Notes: generated by a model from the sequence alone, not told the origin. 64,000 nucleotides of DNA from Planctomycetota bacterium (GCA_016719295.1 JADKAF010000001.1:3286001-3350000); one strand, 5' to 3'; counted from the first letter of the stretch, positions 50,196-61,200 are shown. Numbers and translations are program-made.

Positions 50196-52528
50196 TCAGC
50201 TCAACTTGGACATGGCGCCGCGGAGGCGCTCCAAACGCGCCTTGCGCTCGTCGACGAAGCGCTCGATGCCCTTCAGCACCCACTCGGCGTCGATGTGCGC
50301 TTCCGCCGTGATCTCCTCCAACGAGCCGCCGGTGCGCCAGCGATCGTCCCAGTCGGAGCTGATCGCGTACTCCTCGGCGACGGGGCCCGAGAGCCAAGAG
50401 TGCATCAGCGCGCGTCCGCCGTTCGTGATCACGGTGGAGTCCATCCACTCGTGGAACGGCAGCACGGAGTCCTTGTACTTCTGATCTTGCAGGTCGAAGA
50501 GCTCCCGCGAGCAAGCCTGCACGATCTTCACGTTGAGGCCGCGCTTCTCGAGCTCGGGCAGGATCTTCACGACCGATTCGGTGGTCGAGGTGCCTTGCAC
50601 GATGAGGGTACCCATCGGCGGCTTCCCGCCCTGGTACGGCCGCATCACGTACGCGCCGCGGCCGGCCTCGAGATACGAAGGCATCCCGAGCTTCGCGCGA
50701 TCCGGGATCTCGACCGCGGGACGCGTGAGATGCAGCGCGATGATCGGGAAGCCGGCGGCGAGCGCCGCGCCGATCGCCGGAGCGACTTCGTTGTGCTCCC
50801 AGGGATGCAGATTCGCGACGTGGCCCTTCGGGAAGAGCTGGGTCACACCGGCGCGAAGATGCCGAAGTGCGTGCGCGAGTCCTCGGCCGTCTCCGGCCCC
50901 GAGTGCCCCGCGACCCAGATCACCTGGCCCACCTTGATCTGGCTGTCCTGCGCTATCTGCGAGAAGAGGCGCATCGGGCCGTACTTCAGGTACGAGAACG
51001 AGCCGTACGTCGAGCACGCGCCGAAGTAGCCGACGTACTCCTTCTCGGGATGTTCGGCGAAGTTGACGCTGGCCATGCCGCACATGATCGCGGAGTTCGT
51101 GAACTCGGTGATCTGCTGCGGCAGCAGGCAGCCCTCTTCCTTCGCGCCGCGCTGGTACCAGCCGAAGCCCTTCGAGCTGCCGAAGTCCTTGGCGAAGCCG
51201 GCGATGTTCGTCGACTCGGCGAGGTCCGCCGCGCAGACGAGGAAGAGCGGACGTCCCGCGACCTCGCGCGAGATCGCGTTGGCGTACGCGCCGAAGAGGG
51301 CGAAGCCCGCGCGGTTCGGCTGCTTCGAGCCCGGCTTCGCGTAGAGCTCCGCGGGGTAGTTCTTCCAATCGGTGATGCGGCGATCCTGGGCGGGGTTCTT
51401 CCCCGCGTCCCACTTGAACGACGCGAGCTTCTTCGGCACCGCGTCGCCGTTCGCGACCAGCTTGTCGGTGAGCCAGCTCAGGAAATTCTCGTCGTTGCGC
51501 AGGATCGAGAAGGCCTCGTCCAGGTTCTTCGCGCTCTGCTCGCGGAACGCGGCGCTGCTCTCCGGCTTCGCTTGGCCGAAGTTGGTGAACTGGACCCCGT
51601 ACTTCTCGGCGAAGAGGCGCTTCGTCTCCCAGAAGGCCTCGCTGTTCGGCTTGTGCGGCGTGCCGTGCGACTTGTTGTCGTAGACGCCGTAGCCGCGGCC
51701 CTTGCGGGTCTTCATCCAGAAGCACACCGGGACGCTGCCCTAGTTCGCCCCGAAGACCGCTTCGTGCAGCGCGGGAGCGACCTTCTTCATGTCGCCGCCG
51801 TCCTCGCAGCCGACGACCTTCCAACCGTAGGGCTTGTACCAGTCCTCGGGCGTGCCGTGGACGACCGAGCCCACCGCGTTGTCGTCGATGCCGAAGTTGT
51901 TCCAGTCGAGGCAGACGACGAGGTTCGAGAGGCCGAGACCCCAGGCCGAGTTCTTGCACTCGTGGTGCGCGCCGGCGGTATGCCCCCCTTCGCCCTCGAA
52001 GGCGAAGACCTTCACCTCACCCGCACCCGCGTGCTTCAAAGCCAGCGCCTGTCCGACCGCGGGCGGCATGCCGTGCCCCGACGGCCCCGTGTTCGCCTTG
52101 AACACCAAGGTCTTGCCCTCCATCTCGGCGTGCCCCGGCAGGCCGTGATGGCGGCGGAGATCGAGGAGGTCGTGCGGCAGCAGCATGCGCTCGCGGCCGC
52201 CCTTCAGCGCGAAGCGCTGGTCCCCGGTGCGCTCGTGGCGGAGGCGCATCGCCTCGTGCAGCACGGCCAGCATGCCGTAGATCACCGGCGTGCAGTGTCC
52301 CGCGACCAGGACGAAGCGGTCGGCGAAGCGCAGGCTCGGGTCGCGGACGTCCCAGCGCATCGCGCCGCCGAGGAAGCTCGCCACCGTGAGCTGCACCTTC
52401 GAGCGCGAGCCGCCCGGGTGCCCGCTCTGGCGGTGGTTCAACATGATGTCGATGCACTGATCCACCAGGTCGGCGGTTCGCTCCCAGTACGGGAGCTCCT
52501 GCATCCACTGTTCGAGCTTCGGAGCCAT
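50196..52528 (-). pseudogene. Transketolase-like gene with an in-frame TAG and a one-base deletion
   Basis: The ATG at 52528 starts about 777 codons similar to transketolase: HRQSGHPGGSRSK and RFVLVAGHCTPVIYG in the TPP domain, TNIAGFAKDFG and a pyrimidine domain, then the C-terminal domain. Where a GDG motif is usual, FAFEGEGGHTAGAHHE is seen, so it is a divergent subfamily. A TAG at 51740-51742 follows AVFGAN; the same frame continues GSVPVCFWMKTRKGRGYG, and Gln (CAG) would fit. At about 50843-50850 the frame breaks after THFGIFAPV; one extra G would restore VTQLFPKGHVANLHPWEH. Both lesions may be errors of assembly, since the rest is under clear coding constraint. Confidence 0.75.
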
Positions 52529-52670
52529 GGCGAGGTGCGTCCTTCGAAGGCGGGGGCCGGGATCGCCGCGCGAGCGAGCCGGGCGACGGGAAAGCGCGAG
52601 ATGGTAGCAAACCTCCACGCGAGCGCACGCCTGCCGCGCGGGCGCGGGTAGACTCCCGCGCCGATCCGCC

Positions 52671-55600
52671 ATGACGCGCCCCGCCTCCCCGTCCGCCGCT
52701 CAAGAGCTCTCGGAGCTCGAGGCGAGAGCGCGAGCGCTCGCCTCGATGCCTGGGCCGACGCCGCCCGAGAAGCTCGCGGGCGCCGGCGCGCTCCGCGCGG
52801 CGCTCGCGCGCTGGGAGGCCGCGGCGCAGCGCGCGCCGGAGTCCGCGGCGTCGTTCCCGAAGCTCGAAGCGCGGGTCGAGGAGCTCACGCGGGCGAGCTT
52901 GGAGCTCGGCTGCGCGGAGCGCGCGGGCGCGGTGGAGGCGCTCGCGCTCGAAGCCCTCGAGGCGCGTGCGCGCGCCCTCGAGCACGAGCTGCGCACAGCG
53001 CCGGAGCGCTGCACCTCGCCGGCCGAGCTGCGCCGCCTCGCCGGCGCGCTCGCAGGTGGCCTCGCGCGCGCGGCACGCCTCGGCTCCCGCGCGGACCAGA
53101 GCGAGCCGCGCAGCGCCGCGGCGACGCTGCGCGAGCGCCTGCGCGCCGCGGCGCGGAGCTTCGACGAAGCGCTGCTCGCGGCGATCCGTCAGCGCGCGCG
53201 GCGCGCGCCGGCGCGCGCCGCCGACCTCCTCCACGACGCGACGCGCGAGGTGGTCGACGCCGCACAGGACCTGTACGCGGCGCTGGAGGACTATCCGCTC
53301 GCGGAGTCCATCGCGATCGCCGAGGCCGCCGCCGAGCGGCTGGCGCTCTTCCGCGCGACGATGGCCCTGGCACCCGAGCTCCCCGAGGAGCGCGCCTCTC
53401 GGCGCGCCGACCCCACGGGCCGCCGTCGCCCGCTGCGCGAGGTGCAGCGCTCGCTCGAGCGCACCGTGCGCGAGCTCGAGGTCGAGCGCGACGAGAAGGT
53501 GCTCGCGCTGCGCCTGGAGCAGCGCTTCGGCGCGCGCTCCGTGCTCGTGCTGGAGAACCTGGTCTCCGCGCTGATCCTCGCGGTGCTCCTCCTCTTCGGC
53601 GTCGAGCTCGCGCTCGAGCTCTCGGAGGAGGCTCGGGCCGCGCTGCTCTGGATCGACACCGCGATCTGCGCGCTCTTCCTCGCCGAGCTCTCGCTGCGCC
53701 TCGCGCACGCTCCGCGGAAGCTCCGCTATCTGCGCCGCCATGCGCTCGTCGACCTGCTGCCGTCGATCCCTTACGGCCTGCTCGTCGAGTGGCTGAGCAG
53801 CGCCACCGCGCTCCGCGCGCTGCGCTTCCTGCGCTTGGCGCGCCTCGCGCGCTATGTGCGTGTCGCGCGGCCGCTGCTGCGTTTGCTGCGCGCCGTCCTC
53901 TTCGCTCTGCGCGGCCTCGATCGCCTCGTGCGCCGCAACGCTGCGCTGCTGAATCGCGCGCTGCTCTTCGCCTCGGATCCCCCGCCGCTGCCCGTGGAGG
54001 AGAGCGCGGAGCTGCGCGCCGCGCGCTTGGGGCGCGCCTTGCGCCGCCGCGAGGTCGAAGCGCTGCTCCTCCTGCCGGAGGAAGAGCGCCACGCGTGGCT
54101 CGCCGCTCGCGTGGCAGAGCTGCGGGAGGAGCTCGCGCACTTCGATCCCGCGGCGACGCGCGCGCCGGCAGAGGAGCCGCCGCCGCGCGAAGTGCCCGTC
54201 GAGCACGCCATCGAGCACCTGGTCGGCCTTGACGCCACGCGCGTGCTGGACGCCCTCGGCCCCCAGCGCACCCGCGAGCTCGCGAGCGCGATCGGCGCGC
54301 TGCGCGTGCGCCCGATCCGGTGGCTTCCCGGTCCGCGCGGCCTCGTGCGCGGGATCCCCGCGCAGGCCGAGCCCGCGGAGGTCGTGGCCTGCTTCGGCCG
54401 CGCGCTCGGCGCGCGCCTCGCGCGCCTCCATCGCGCGATGACGTGGTTCCGCGATCTCCACGGCACGCTCACCGGACCGCAGCTCCTCGACAAGGTCGGC
54501 ACGACCTTCGTGCGCGCCAGCGCGGTGCCCGCGCGACGCCTGATCGCCTTCGGCGGCTCGTTCATGATCCTGGCCGGGCTCGCGACGCTGCTCGAGCTCG
54601 AGTTCCTCGGCCAAGCGACGCGCTTCGTCGCGCGCTTCCTCGGCGTGCCGATCCTCGTGCTCGGCGGTGTGGCCCTCGCGTTCTTCCTGTTCGGCTCGTG
54701 GCTGCGGCGCGTCGCGGGCAGCGCGACGGAGTACTTCTCCACGGTGGCCGACGCGCACTTCCTGCGGCTCACGAGCCTGGTGAAGGAGCACCGCGCGCGC
54801 GAGGACGCGCGATTCCTCTTCGAACGCGCGGTGCGGCCCGAGCACGAGCTCGCCGAGCTCGCGGGTGACACGCTCGATGCCGGCGCGCGCGCGCGGCTCG
54901 CCGCGCGGGCCGAGACCTTGGAGCAGATGCACCGCGACTATCTGCGCACACCGCCGCTGCATCCGAGCGATGTGCGGCTCTCGAGCTTCCTGCTCGGGAA
55001 CTTGGCCCTCCAGGGCCTGCTCGCCGGGACGCTGCACCTCGATCGACGCGAGCGCCGCGCCCTGCGCGCGCTGGACTTGAGCAAGACCGGCCTCTTCGGT
55101 CCGCGGCTCTGGTTCCACTTCATCACCTCGGCGATCGGCCAGCGCGCGGCGCGCCTCGTCGTCGACTACAACCGCCACTGCCTCTCGAAGGAGGACGTGG
55201 ACCATGCGGCGCCGCTCCAACGCGAGGTCTTCGATGCTTGGCTCGAAGCGCGCAGCGCGGGGCTGCCGCTCGAGGGCGTCGAGCTCGCCGCGATCCCGTC
55301 CGGGCAGCAGGCCGACGAGAGCTCGCTCGTCGGGGAGCCGCTGCTCGCGGACGACCGCGCGCAACGCGCCCTGCTCGCGCGCCTCCGCGAAGGGACCTGG
55401 GCGAGCGCACACTTCGATGCGCTGCACTTCCTCTCGCGCGATCCCAAGCGCGAGCGCGCGGTGCAGGAGCGCTTCGGCGCGGCGGTGCTCGCGTGCCAGC
55501 GCGAGGATCGCCGCCGCCTCGTGCGCGAGGTCTTCGGCACGCATCCGATGACCGGGCTCACGCGCGAGCAGCTCGCGTTCAACCCGTATCGCTTCTATTG

Positions 55601-56486
55601 GCGCTGGCTCGACAACGGCAAGGTCGTGATCGCGCCGCTGATCCTGCTGTGGTTCGCGCTGCGCACCTCCGGCGCTGCGATCCGGAGCTTCGCGCAGCTC
55701 TGCCGCGAGGTGCTGCGGCCGTCCTTCACGCCGAGCGGGGGCCATGCCGCGCGCTGCCGCTTCGACATCGCGCTGCGGAAGATCCACCGCATGCGGAAGC
55801 CGCTCTATCTCACGGCGCTGGAGCTCCGCGCGCGCTTCGATCTCGAGCTGCACGGGCTGCCCTGGCCGGGGCTCCAGAGCTCGGCGATCCCCGTCGGCAC
55901 GCTCGACGAGGACCTCCGCTTCATCGAGGCCGACGCCGAGACCTGCGCGCGCGTGAAGCGCTGGGGCGAGCTGACATGCGCAGGCGCTCGCCGATCTCGA
56001 CGCCTTTCTCGCGGAGCGGAGCCTGCGCCTCCGCGATCTCGGCGCGCTGCTCCGCGAGCGCGGCGCGCCCCTGTGGCGCGAGCGCGGCGAGCAGCTCCGC
56101 GCGGCGACCCTGGCCTATCTCGCCGACGAGGGCTCGATCCGCTCGCTCGTCGCCGCGCTCGAGCTAGAGAAGCGCCGCGATCGGCGCTCCCCCACGCGCG
56201 AGCAGAGGCGGCACTTCCGCCTCCTCGCGCGCTTCCGCCGCGGCGGGGACCCCGGCGAGCACGTGCTCCGCACTCTCGTTCGCGCGGCCGCGCAGAGCGA
56301 TCTCTGGAGCGAGCGCCTCTTCGCGCTGCGCAGCGTACAGTCGCTCGCGGTGCTCGACCTCGACGTCACGCAGGACCTCGTGTGGGAGCTCGGAGACTTC
56401 GAATCGGACGGCGAGACGCGCCGCGTCGCGGAGCCGCGCGGGCTCTTGGGGTCGCGCGCGGCGCACGTGCCGAGGTCGGTCGATGA
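52671..56486 (+). CDS. Very large protein with a voltage-sensor-like S1-S4 domain, frameshifted near its 3' end
   Basis: The ATG at 52671 opens a frame that is coherent to about 55978 (residue 1102); the rest to 56486 is out of frame. Residues 1-290 are Ala/Arg/Glu-rich and helical. Helices at about 292-315, 324-344, 353-373 and 380-407 look like S1-S4: LFLAELSLRLA in S2 has the conserved Glu, ALVDLLPSIP in S3 the conserved Asp, and S4 (LRALRFLRLARLARYVRVAR) has seven Arg at every third place. No pore helix or selectivity filter follows. More membrane segments appear near 623-640, 660-680 and 985-1003, among long soluble helical regions. I do not recognise the full architecture. It is divergent from the transketolase gene across 142 nt. 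Confidence 0.6.
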   Translation: MTRPASPSAAQELSELEARARALASMPGPTPPEKLAGAGALRAALARWEAAAQRAPESAASFPKLEARVEELTRASLELGCAERAGAVEALALEALEARARALEHELRTAPERCTSPAELRRLAGALAGGLARAARLGSRADQSEPRSAAATLRERLRAAARSFDEALLAAIRQRARRAPARAADLLHDATREVVDAAQDLYAALEDYPLAESIAIAEAAAERLALFRATMALAPELPEERASRRADPTGRRRPLREVQRSLERTVRELEVERDEKVLALRLEQRFGARSVLVLENLVSALILAVLLLFGVELALELSEEARAALLWIDTAICALFLAELSLRLAHAPRKLRYLRRHALVDLLPSIPYGLLVEWLSSATALRALRFLRLARLARYVRVARPLLRLLRAVLFALRGLDRLVRRNAALLNRALLFASDPPPLPVEESAELRAARLGRALRRREVEALLLLPEEERHAWLAARVAELREELAHFDPAATRAPAEEPPPREVPVEHAIEHLVGLDATRVLDALGPQRTRELASAIGALRVRPIRWLPGPRGLVRGIPAQAEPAEVVACFGRALGARLARLHRAMTWFRDLHGTLTGPQLLDKVGTTFVRASAVPARRLIAFGGSFMILAGLATLLELEFLGQATRFVARFLGVPILVLGGVALAFFLFGSWLRRVAGSATEYFSTVADAHFLRLTSLVKEHRAREDARFLFERAVRPEHELAELAGDTLDAGARARLAARAETLEQMHRDYLRTPPLHPSDVRLSSFLLGNLALQGLLAGTLHLDRRERRALRALDLSKTGLFGPRLWFHFITSAIGQRAARLVVDYNRHCLSKEDVDHAAPLQREVFDAWLEARSAGLPLEGVELAAIPSGQQADESSLVGEPLLADDRAQRALLARLREGTWASAHFDALHFLSRDPKRERAVQERFGAAVLACQREDRRRLVREVFGTHPMTGLTREQLAFNPYRFYWRWLDNGKVVIAPLILLWFALRTSGAAIRSFAQLCREVLRPSFTPSGGHAARCRFDIALRKIHRMRKPLYLTALELRARFDLELHGLPWPGLQSSAIPVGTLDEDLRFIEADAETCARVKRWGELTCAGARRSRRLSRGAEPAPPRSRRAAPRARRAPVARARRAAPRGDPGLSRRRGLDPLARRRARAREAPRSALPHARAEAALPPPRALPPRRGPRRARAPHSRSRGRAERSLERAPLRAAQRTVARGARPRRHAGPRVGARRLRIGRRDAPRRGAARALGVARGARAEVGR

Positions 56487-56789
56487 GGCGCGCGCCGGAG
56501 GAGTTCCCGGCGCGTGCGCTGAAGACCTCGAGCCTCGTCGCGGCAACGCAACCGACTGAACTGCGCGCCGAGCTCGAGCGAGCGCAGAGCGCGCGCGAGC
56601 AGCGGATCGCCGAGCTCCTCCTCGAGCGGCCCCCACGCGTGTCGAGCGCGCGGAGGCCATAGCGCTCCTCAGCGCCACGGTGGAATGGATCGGCGCGCCG
56701 CTCGCCGACCCCGAGGTGCCGGAGGACGACCTGCGCCTGCGGAAGCTCGTCGGACGCCGACCCCGGCAACGCGTCGCGGAAGTGCTTAG
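55976..56789 (+). pseudogene. Out-of-frame continuation of the voltage-sensor-like gene
   Basis: After about 55978 sensible protein continues one frame over (AQALADLDAFLAERSLRLRD, SIRSLVAALELEKRR, TREQRRHFRLLARF). It shifts again near 56480 to PEEFPARALKTSSLVAATQP and AELERAQSAREQRIAELLLE, and again near 56630 to RVERAEAIALLSATVEWIG and VPEDDLRLRKLVGRRP. Together this would add about 270 residues to the upstream protein. At least three frameshifts in 0.8 kb suggest that the 3' part is decaying, while the first 3.3 kb is intact. The exact end is unclear; a TAG occurs at 56787-56789 in one frame. Confidence 0.5.
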
Positions 56790-56792
56790 TCG

Positions 56793-56820
56793 TGCGCAAA
56801 GGGTGCGCAAACGGTGCGCA
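56793..56820. repeat. Three TGCGCA palindromes at 11-bp spacing
   Basis: TGCGCA occurs at 56793, 56804 and 56815, within an imperfect 11-bp tandem unit (GGTGCGCAAAC-like). One helical turn of spacing would put the sites on one face of the DNA. Role unknown. Confidence 0.5.
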
Positions 56821-56847
56821 TCGACGCGCCACCAGATCGAAACGACC

Positions 56848-56871
56848 GACCCCGAGCAAGCGCTCGGGGTC
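56848..56871. terminator. Hairpin between convergent genes
   Basis: GACCCCGAGC (56848-56857) pairs with GCTCGGGGTC (56862-56871) around an AAGC loop. It lies about 60 nt past the minus-strand stop at 56933 and after the decayed plus-strand gene, so it may serve both. Confidence 0.5.
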
Positions 56872-56932
56872 TGCGTTCGCGATCTTGGTGATCGGGTATT
56901 GCCGCGCGAGGAGCACGCGCGTCGGATTCGGT

Positions 56933-58060
56933 TCAGAGCAACACGTTCACCACCATCGCCGCCGAGCCATACCAGTCCGCCGGATCCGGGCTCAAGAGCC
57001 AGGCCGCTTGGAGCGCGAGCACCGCTCCCTCGGTCCCCGGAGGCACGGGGACAGGGAGCGTGAACCGACCTTGCGCATCCGCGGCGAAGCCGATCAACAC
57101 CGCAGGAGCCAGGAGATCCAAGGTGAACCAAGGACCGAGCACGATCCCGGGCTGGATCGCATCGAGGCCGATGAAGAGCAAGCCTAGCGCTCCCGCGGGC
57201 GCTCCACCGATGTAGATGTCCTCGATCTGATTCGGGTTGATCGGAGACGAGGTCTCGAGCGTCGGCGTCGCCCCCGGCAACGGCGTGTTCCAGGAGTTGT
57301 CGACGATGCTGGCCTTCGAGGAGTCGGCGCGTAGGCCAGGCGTCGGAGAGGCCGAGCTGATCGTGAAGGGCGTCGATGCGAAGCGGATCTTCGTGCGGCT
57401 GTTCTGCCACGTGTTTCCACCGGGCGCGGACCAGGTCTTCACGATGACGCGGAGGCCGTACACCGTGTTCGTCGTGAGATGTTGAGGGGTCGGCCACCAG
57501 GATCCCGTGGGCGCGAGGTTCACGAGCCCTTTGGCGTTCGGCACCGCTCCCCAAGAGGAGCCGCTCGCGTAGATGGGCGTCCCCGTCACGGGATCCGTCC
57601 ACTCGATGTAGATATTGAACTCGTCCGGGTACGGGTTGGTGCCCAAGGTCTCCGCGTCGATGACCTCCAGGTTCACACCGACGCTGATGGGCACGTTGCC
57701 GCCGCCGTAGGAGAAGACGACGTCGTCGAAGTACCACTGGGTCTCCGCGAGACCGCCGTAGCCCGGGAAGCCCGGCCACCAGCACAAGCCTATGGTCTCG
57801 TGGCTCATCAACGCGGGCGAGCTCGAGGCCCACGCCTTGTGGTGAAAGTTGAGGACCGGACCATTTCCCTGACATGACCACATGACACCGTGCGGGCAGT
57901 CCACACTCGTCTGGGCCAAGAAGCTCGACCCGGAGCTGTGCGTGAAGAAGTCGCCGCCGTGCCTGTGGCCGACCCGCACCCGGTAGGGGTCCGTCGACTG
58001 CGCTGCGAGCGCAGGAGCGAGGCCGGCGACGAAGAGAAGAGCGCAGAACGAGAGCTTCAT
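56933..58060 (-). CDS. Secreted protein of unknown function
   Basis: The 375-residue protein starts at the ATG at 58060 with a signal peptide (FCALLFVAGLAPALAAQ). The mature part is rich in Trp, Gly and beta strands, with GHRHGGDFFTHSSGSSF, FNIYIEWTDPVTGTPIYASG and LTTNTVYGLRVIVKTWSAPG. The last 100 residues (GAPAGALGLLFIGLDAIQPG, LGPWFTLDLLAPAVLIGFAA, DAQGRFTLPVPVPPG) resemble the C-terminal strand-rich modules of other exported proteins in this window, in a version without cysteines. No catalytic motif or family is recognised. It is divergent from the kinase gene at 58211. Confidence 0.7.
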   Translation of the reverse strand: MKLSFCALLFVAGLAPALAAQSTDPYRVRVGHRHGGDFFTHSSGSSFLAQTSVDCPHGVMWSCQGNGPVLNFHHKAWASSSPALMSHETIGLCWWPGFPGYGGLAETQWYFDDVVFSYGGGNVPISVGVNLEVIDAETLGTNPYPDEFNIYIEWTDPVTGTPIYASGSSWGAVPNAKGLVNLAPTGSWWPTPQHLTTNTVYGLRVIVKTWSAPGGNTWQNSRTKIRFASTPFTISSASPTPGLRADSSKASIVDNSWNTPLPGATPTLETSSPINPNQIEDIYIGGAPAGALGLLFIGLDAIQPGIVLGPWFTLDLLAPAVLIGFAADAQGRFTLPVPVPPGTEGAVLALQAAWLLSPDPADWYGSAAMVVNVLL

Positions 58061-58210
58061 GGGATCGCGAGGGCAGAAGAGAGTGGGATGCGAGCCCCAC
58101 CGAGCGTGCGCTCAGAGGAGCGCGCCCCTTCGGAACGGATTCCTCGCCGAGCACACCTCGGAGTCCCTCGGGATTCTGGGCTCGTCCCGCGCGCGGAGTA
58201 GGCTGGGGGC

Positions 58211-61200
58211 ATGTCCCAACCCGAGCCCACCGATCGACTGGAGCGCCTGAAGGAACTCCTCGCCGGAGCGCAGGCGCTCGCGGGCGCGGAGCGCGCCGCG
58301 TTCCTCGAGGCTGCTTGTGGCGAAGACCGCCTGCTGCGCGCGGAGCTCGACTCCCTGCTCGCCCACGCCGCGGAGACCGCGTTCCTCTCCGCCTCCCTGC
58401 CGGCCGCCTTGGCGGAACGCGAGCAGGGCGAGCCCGAGCTCCGCGTCGGCCCCTACCGCCTCCTCGAGCGCCTGGGCTCGGGCGGCATGGGCACGGTCTG
58501 GCTCGCCGTGCGCGATGAGGCGGGCTTCTCTCTTCGCGTCGCCCTGAAGCTCCTGCGGAAGGCCCCGGATCGGGAGCTCCTCGTGCCGCGCTTCCTCCGC
58601 GAGCGCCGCATCCTCGCCGACCTGGAGCACCCCGGGATCGCGCGCCTCCTGGACGGCGGCACGAGCGAGGACGGCTACCCCTACCTCGCCCTCGAGTACG
58701 TGCGCGGAACCCCGCTCGACGAGCACGCGCGAGCGCTCACTCTCGAGCAACGGCTTGCACTCCTCGCCTCGATCGCCGACGCCGTGCAAGCGGCGCACGA
58801 GCGCGGGATCGTCCACCGTGATCTCAAGCCCTCGAACATCCTCGTGACCCCCGAGGGCTCACCCAAGCTCCTCGACTTCGGCATCGCGAAGATCTGCGAG
58901 GAAGACGACGCCGTGCTCACGCAGCTCACCGGCACCGGCGAGCGCTTGCTGACACCCCGCTACGCCGCGCCCGAGCAGATCCGCGGCGAGGCCGTGAGCC
59001 CCGCGACGGACGTCTATGCGCTCGGCGTCTTGCTCTACGAGCTCGTGACGGGAAGCTCGCCCTACGGCGCGACGACGACGCGGCGCGAGCTCGAGAGCGC
59101 CATCTTGGAAGGCCCGCTCCGACCGCCCTCGAGCTTGCTTCGCGGCACCGAGCGCCGCCGCCTGCGGGGCGACATCGACGTGATCGCGCTGCGCGCGCTG
59201 GCCCGCGAGCCCGCGCGGCGCTACGCGTGCGCGGGCGAGTTCGCCGCGGACCTGCGCCGTCATCTCGCGCACGAGCCGATCCGCGCGCGCCGCGACACGC
59301 GGGCCTATCGCACCTCGAAGTTCGTGGAACGCCATCGCACGCTGGTCGTCGCGACGGCGCTCGCGTTCCTCTCGCTCACCACGGGCCTGGTCGTGGCTCT
59401 GCGCGAGTCGGCGAACGCGCGTCGCGCCTTGCGCGGCGCCGAGCGGAACGCCTACGTCGCCGCCCTCACCGGCGCCGAAGCCGCGCTCCGCGACAGCCAA
59501 GTCGCCTCGGCGCGCGCGCAGCTCGAGCGCACGCCAGAGGCGCTGCGGGGCATCGAATGGCGTTTTCTGCGCGCGAGGCTCGACCGCAGCTCCGCGGAGC
59601 GCGGCTTCGCCGAGCCCCTCTGGTGCAGCGAGATCGACGCGCGCAAGGAACGCTTGGTGGCGCTCGCCTCGTCGCGCGCGTGGATCCTCGATGCGCCGAC
59701 CCTCGAGGTGCGTACGGAGATCGAGTTGCCGCCGCTCGGGGGCTATCGCTGCGCCGCGATGCTCGACGACGGAGCGGCCCTCCTCGGCGGGATCGATAGC
59801 GAAGGCGGTGGCTTCGCGCTGCTCGTCGAGCCCACGAGCTCCGCGGCGCCTCGCGTCGTCCTGCGCCGCGCGGCCGCCGTCACCTGCGCGATCGCGCTCG
59901 ACGCCGAGAGAATCGCGATCGGCGACATGCGCGGCGCGATCGCGGTCTACGCCAGGCGAGACTTCGCCGAGCTCGCGACGCTCGCCGCTCACACCGAAGA
60001 GATCCTGGACCTCGCCGTGCATCGCACGCGCGGCCTGCTCGCCAGCGCGAGCTTCGATCGCAAGGCGAAGCTCTTCGCGCTCGCGGACCTGGCTCCCCGC
60101 GGCGTGCTCGAAGGCCACACGACCGCTGTCTCCACTTGCGCGTTCGACGCCGCGGGCGAGCGCCTGGCGACCGGTGCGCTCGACCTCAGCGTGCGCGTCT
60201 GGAACCTCGCCGAAGCGCGTTGCCTCTCGATCTCCCACGCACACCAGCGCGGCGTGAGCACCGTCGCCTTCGACGCCGAAGGGCGCTGGCTGCTCTCCGG
60301 TTCGCGCGGCCAACTCCTCGCCACAGAGCCGCTGAACGGGAGATTGCGCACGAGCCTCCCGGGCCCCACCGACATCGTTCGCTCCCTCCATGTGCTGGCC
60401 GATGGCGCCGTCCTCTGCTCCGACGAGAAGCTCCGCCGCTATGAGCCCAACGCACAGGAGGTGTGGCGACGTCTGGCTTGCGAATTCACTCACTCCGTCC
60501 ACTTCCTCGGCGAGGAGCGCCTCCTCGTCGCCGGCCCCGACGGCTTCCTCCATTCGTGGACCCGCGGCGATCGTCGCTCGCGCCGCGTGGGACCTGCCCC
60601 CAGTCCGCAGGATCTCGTCGGCGTCGAGCTCACTCCGGATCGACGCTTCGCGATCGGCTATCACGACTCGAGCCCGCGCCTCAGCCTCTTCGATCTCGAG
60701 CGCGGCATCTGGGTGCACGCCCTCGAGCTCGAGCAGCCTGCGCGTGCGATCGCCGCCACGGATCGCGAGCTCATGGCTCTGGTTCCTCCCACGCGGCTCC
60801 TGCGCTTCGCGCCGTCCACGGGCGATCCTCTCGACGAGATCGCGCTCCCCGAGGGCTCTTACCAACACCTCGCCGTCGAGCCGCGGCGCCGACTCGGCTT
60901 GGTCGCGGGCAGCCCGGCGCTACGCATCGATCTCGACACGCGCCAGATCGAAGCGCTGCCCGCCGCGTTCGAAGCCACCGACAAGGTGCGGCTCGCTCCG
61001 GACGGCTCGCGCGCCGCGTTCCTCTCGGCGCAAGCGATCCTCGTCCTCGACCTCGAAACCTACGCGCTGCAGGCGAAGATCTCGCTCGCGCACCTTCGCA
61101 CGCACCACCGCGATGTCGCCTTCCATCCCGATTGCACGCGTCTCGTGAGCGCGCACAGCGATGGCACGCTGCGCTTCTACGAGACGCGCTCGTGGGAGGA

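Noticed and set aside
51740..51742. TAG as recoded codon (pyrrolysine or suppressor)
   Set aside because: No recoding genes or stem-loop seen, many genes here stop with TAG or TGA normally, and the same gene has a second lesion that recoding cannot repair.
52017..55853. Open frame of 1278 codons on the minus strand opposite the voltage-sensor-like gene
   Set aside because: Low-complexity Arg/Glu/Ala composition, no motif, and it runs into the transketolase gene in the wrong frame. The plus strand has ordered helices and S1-S4 residues.
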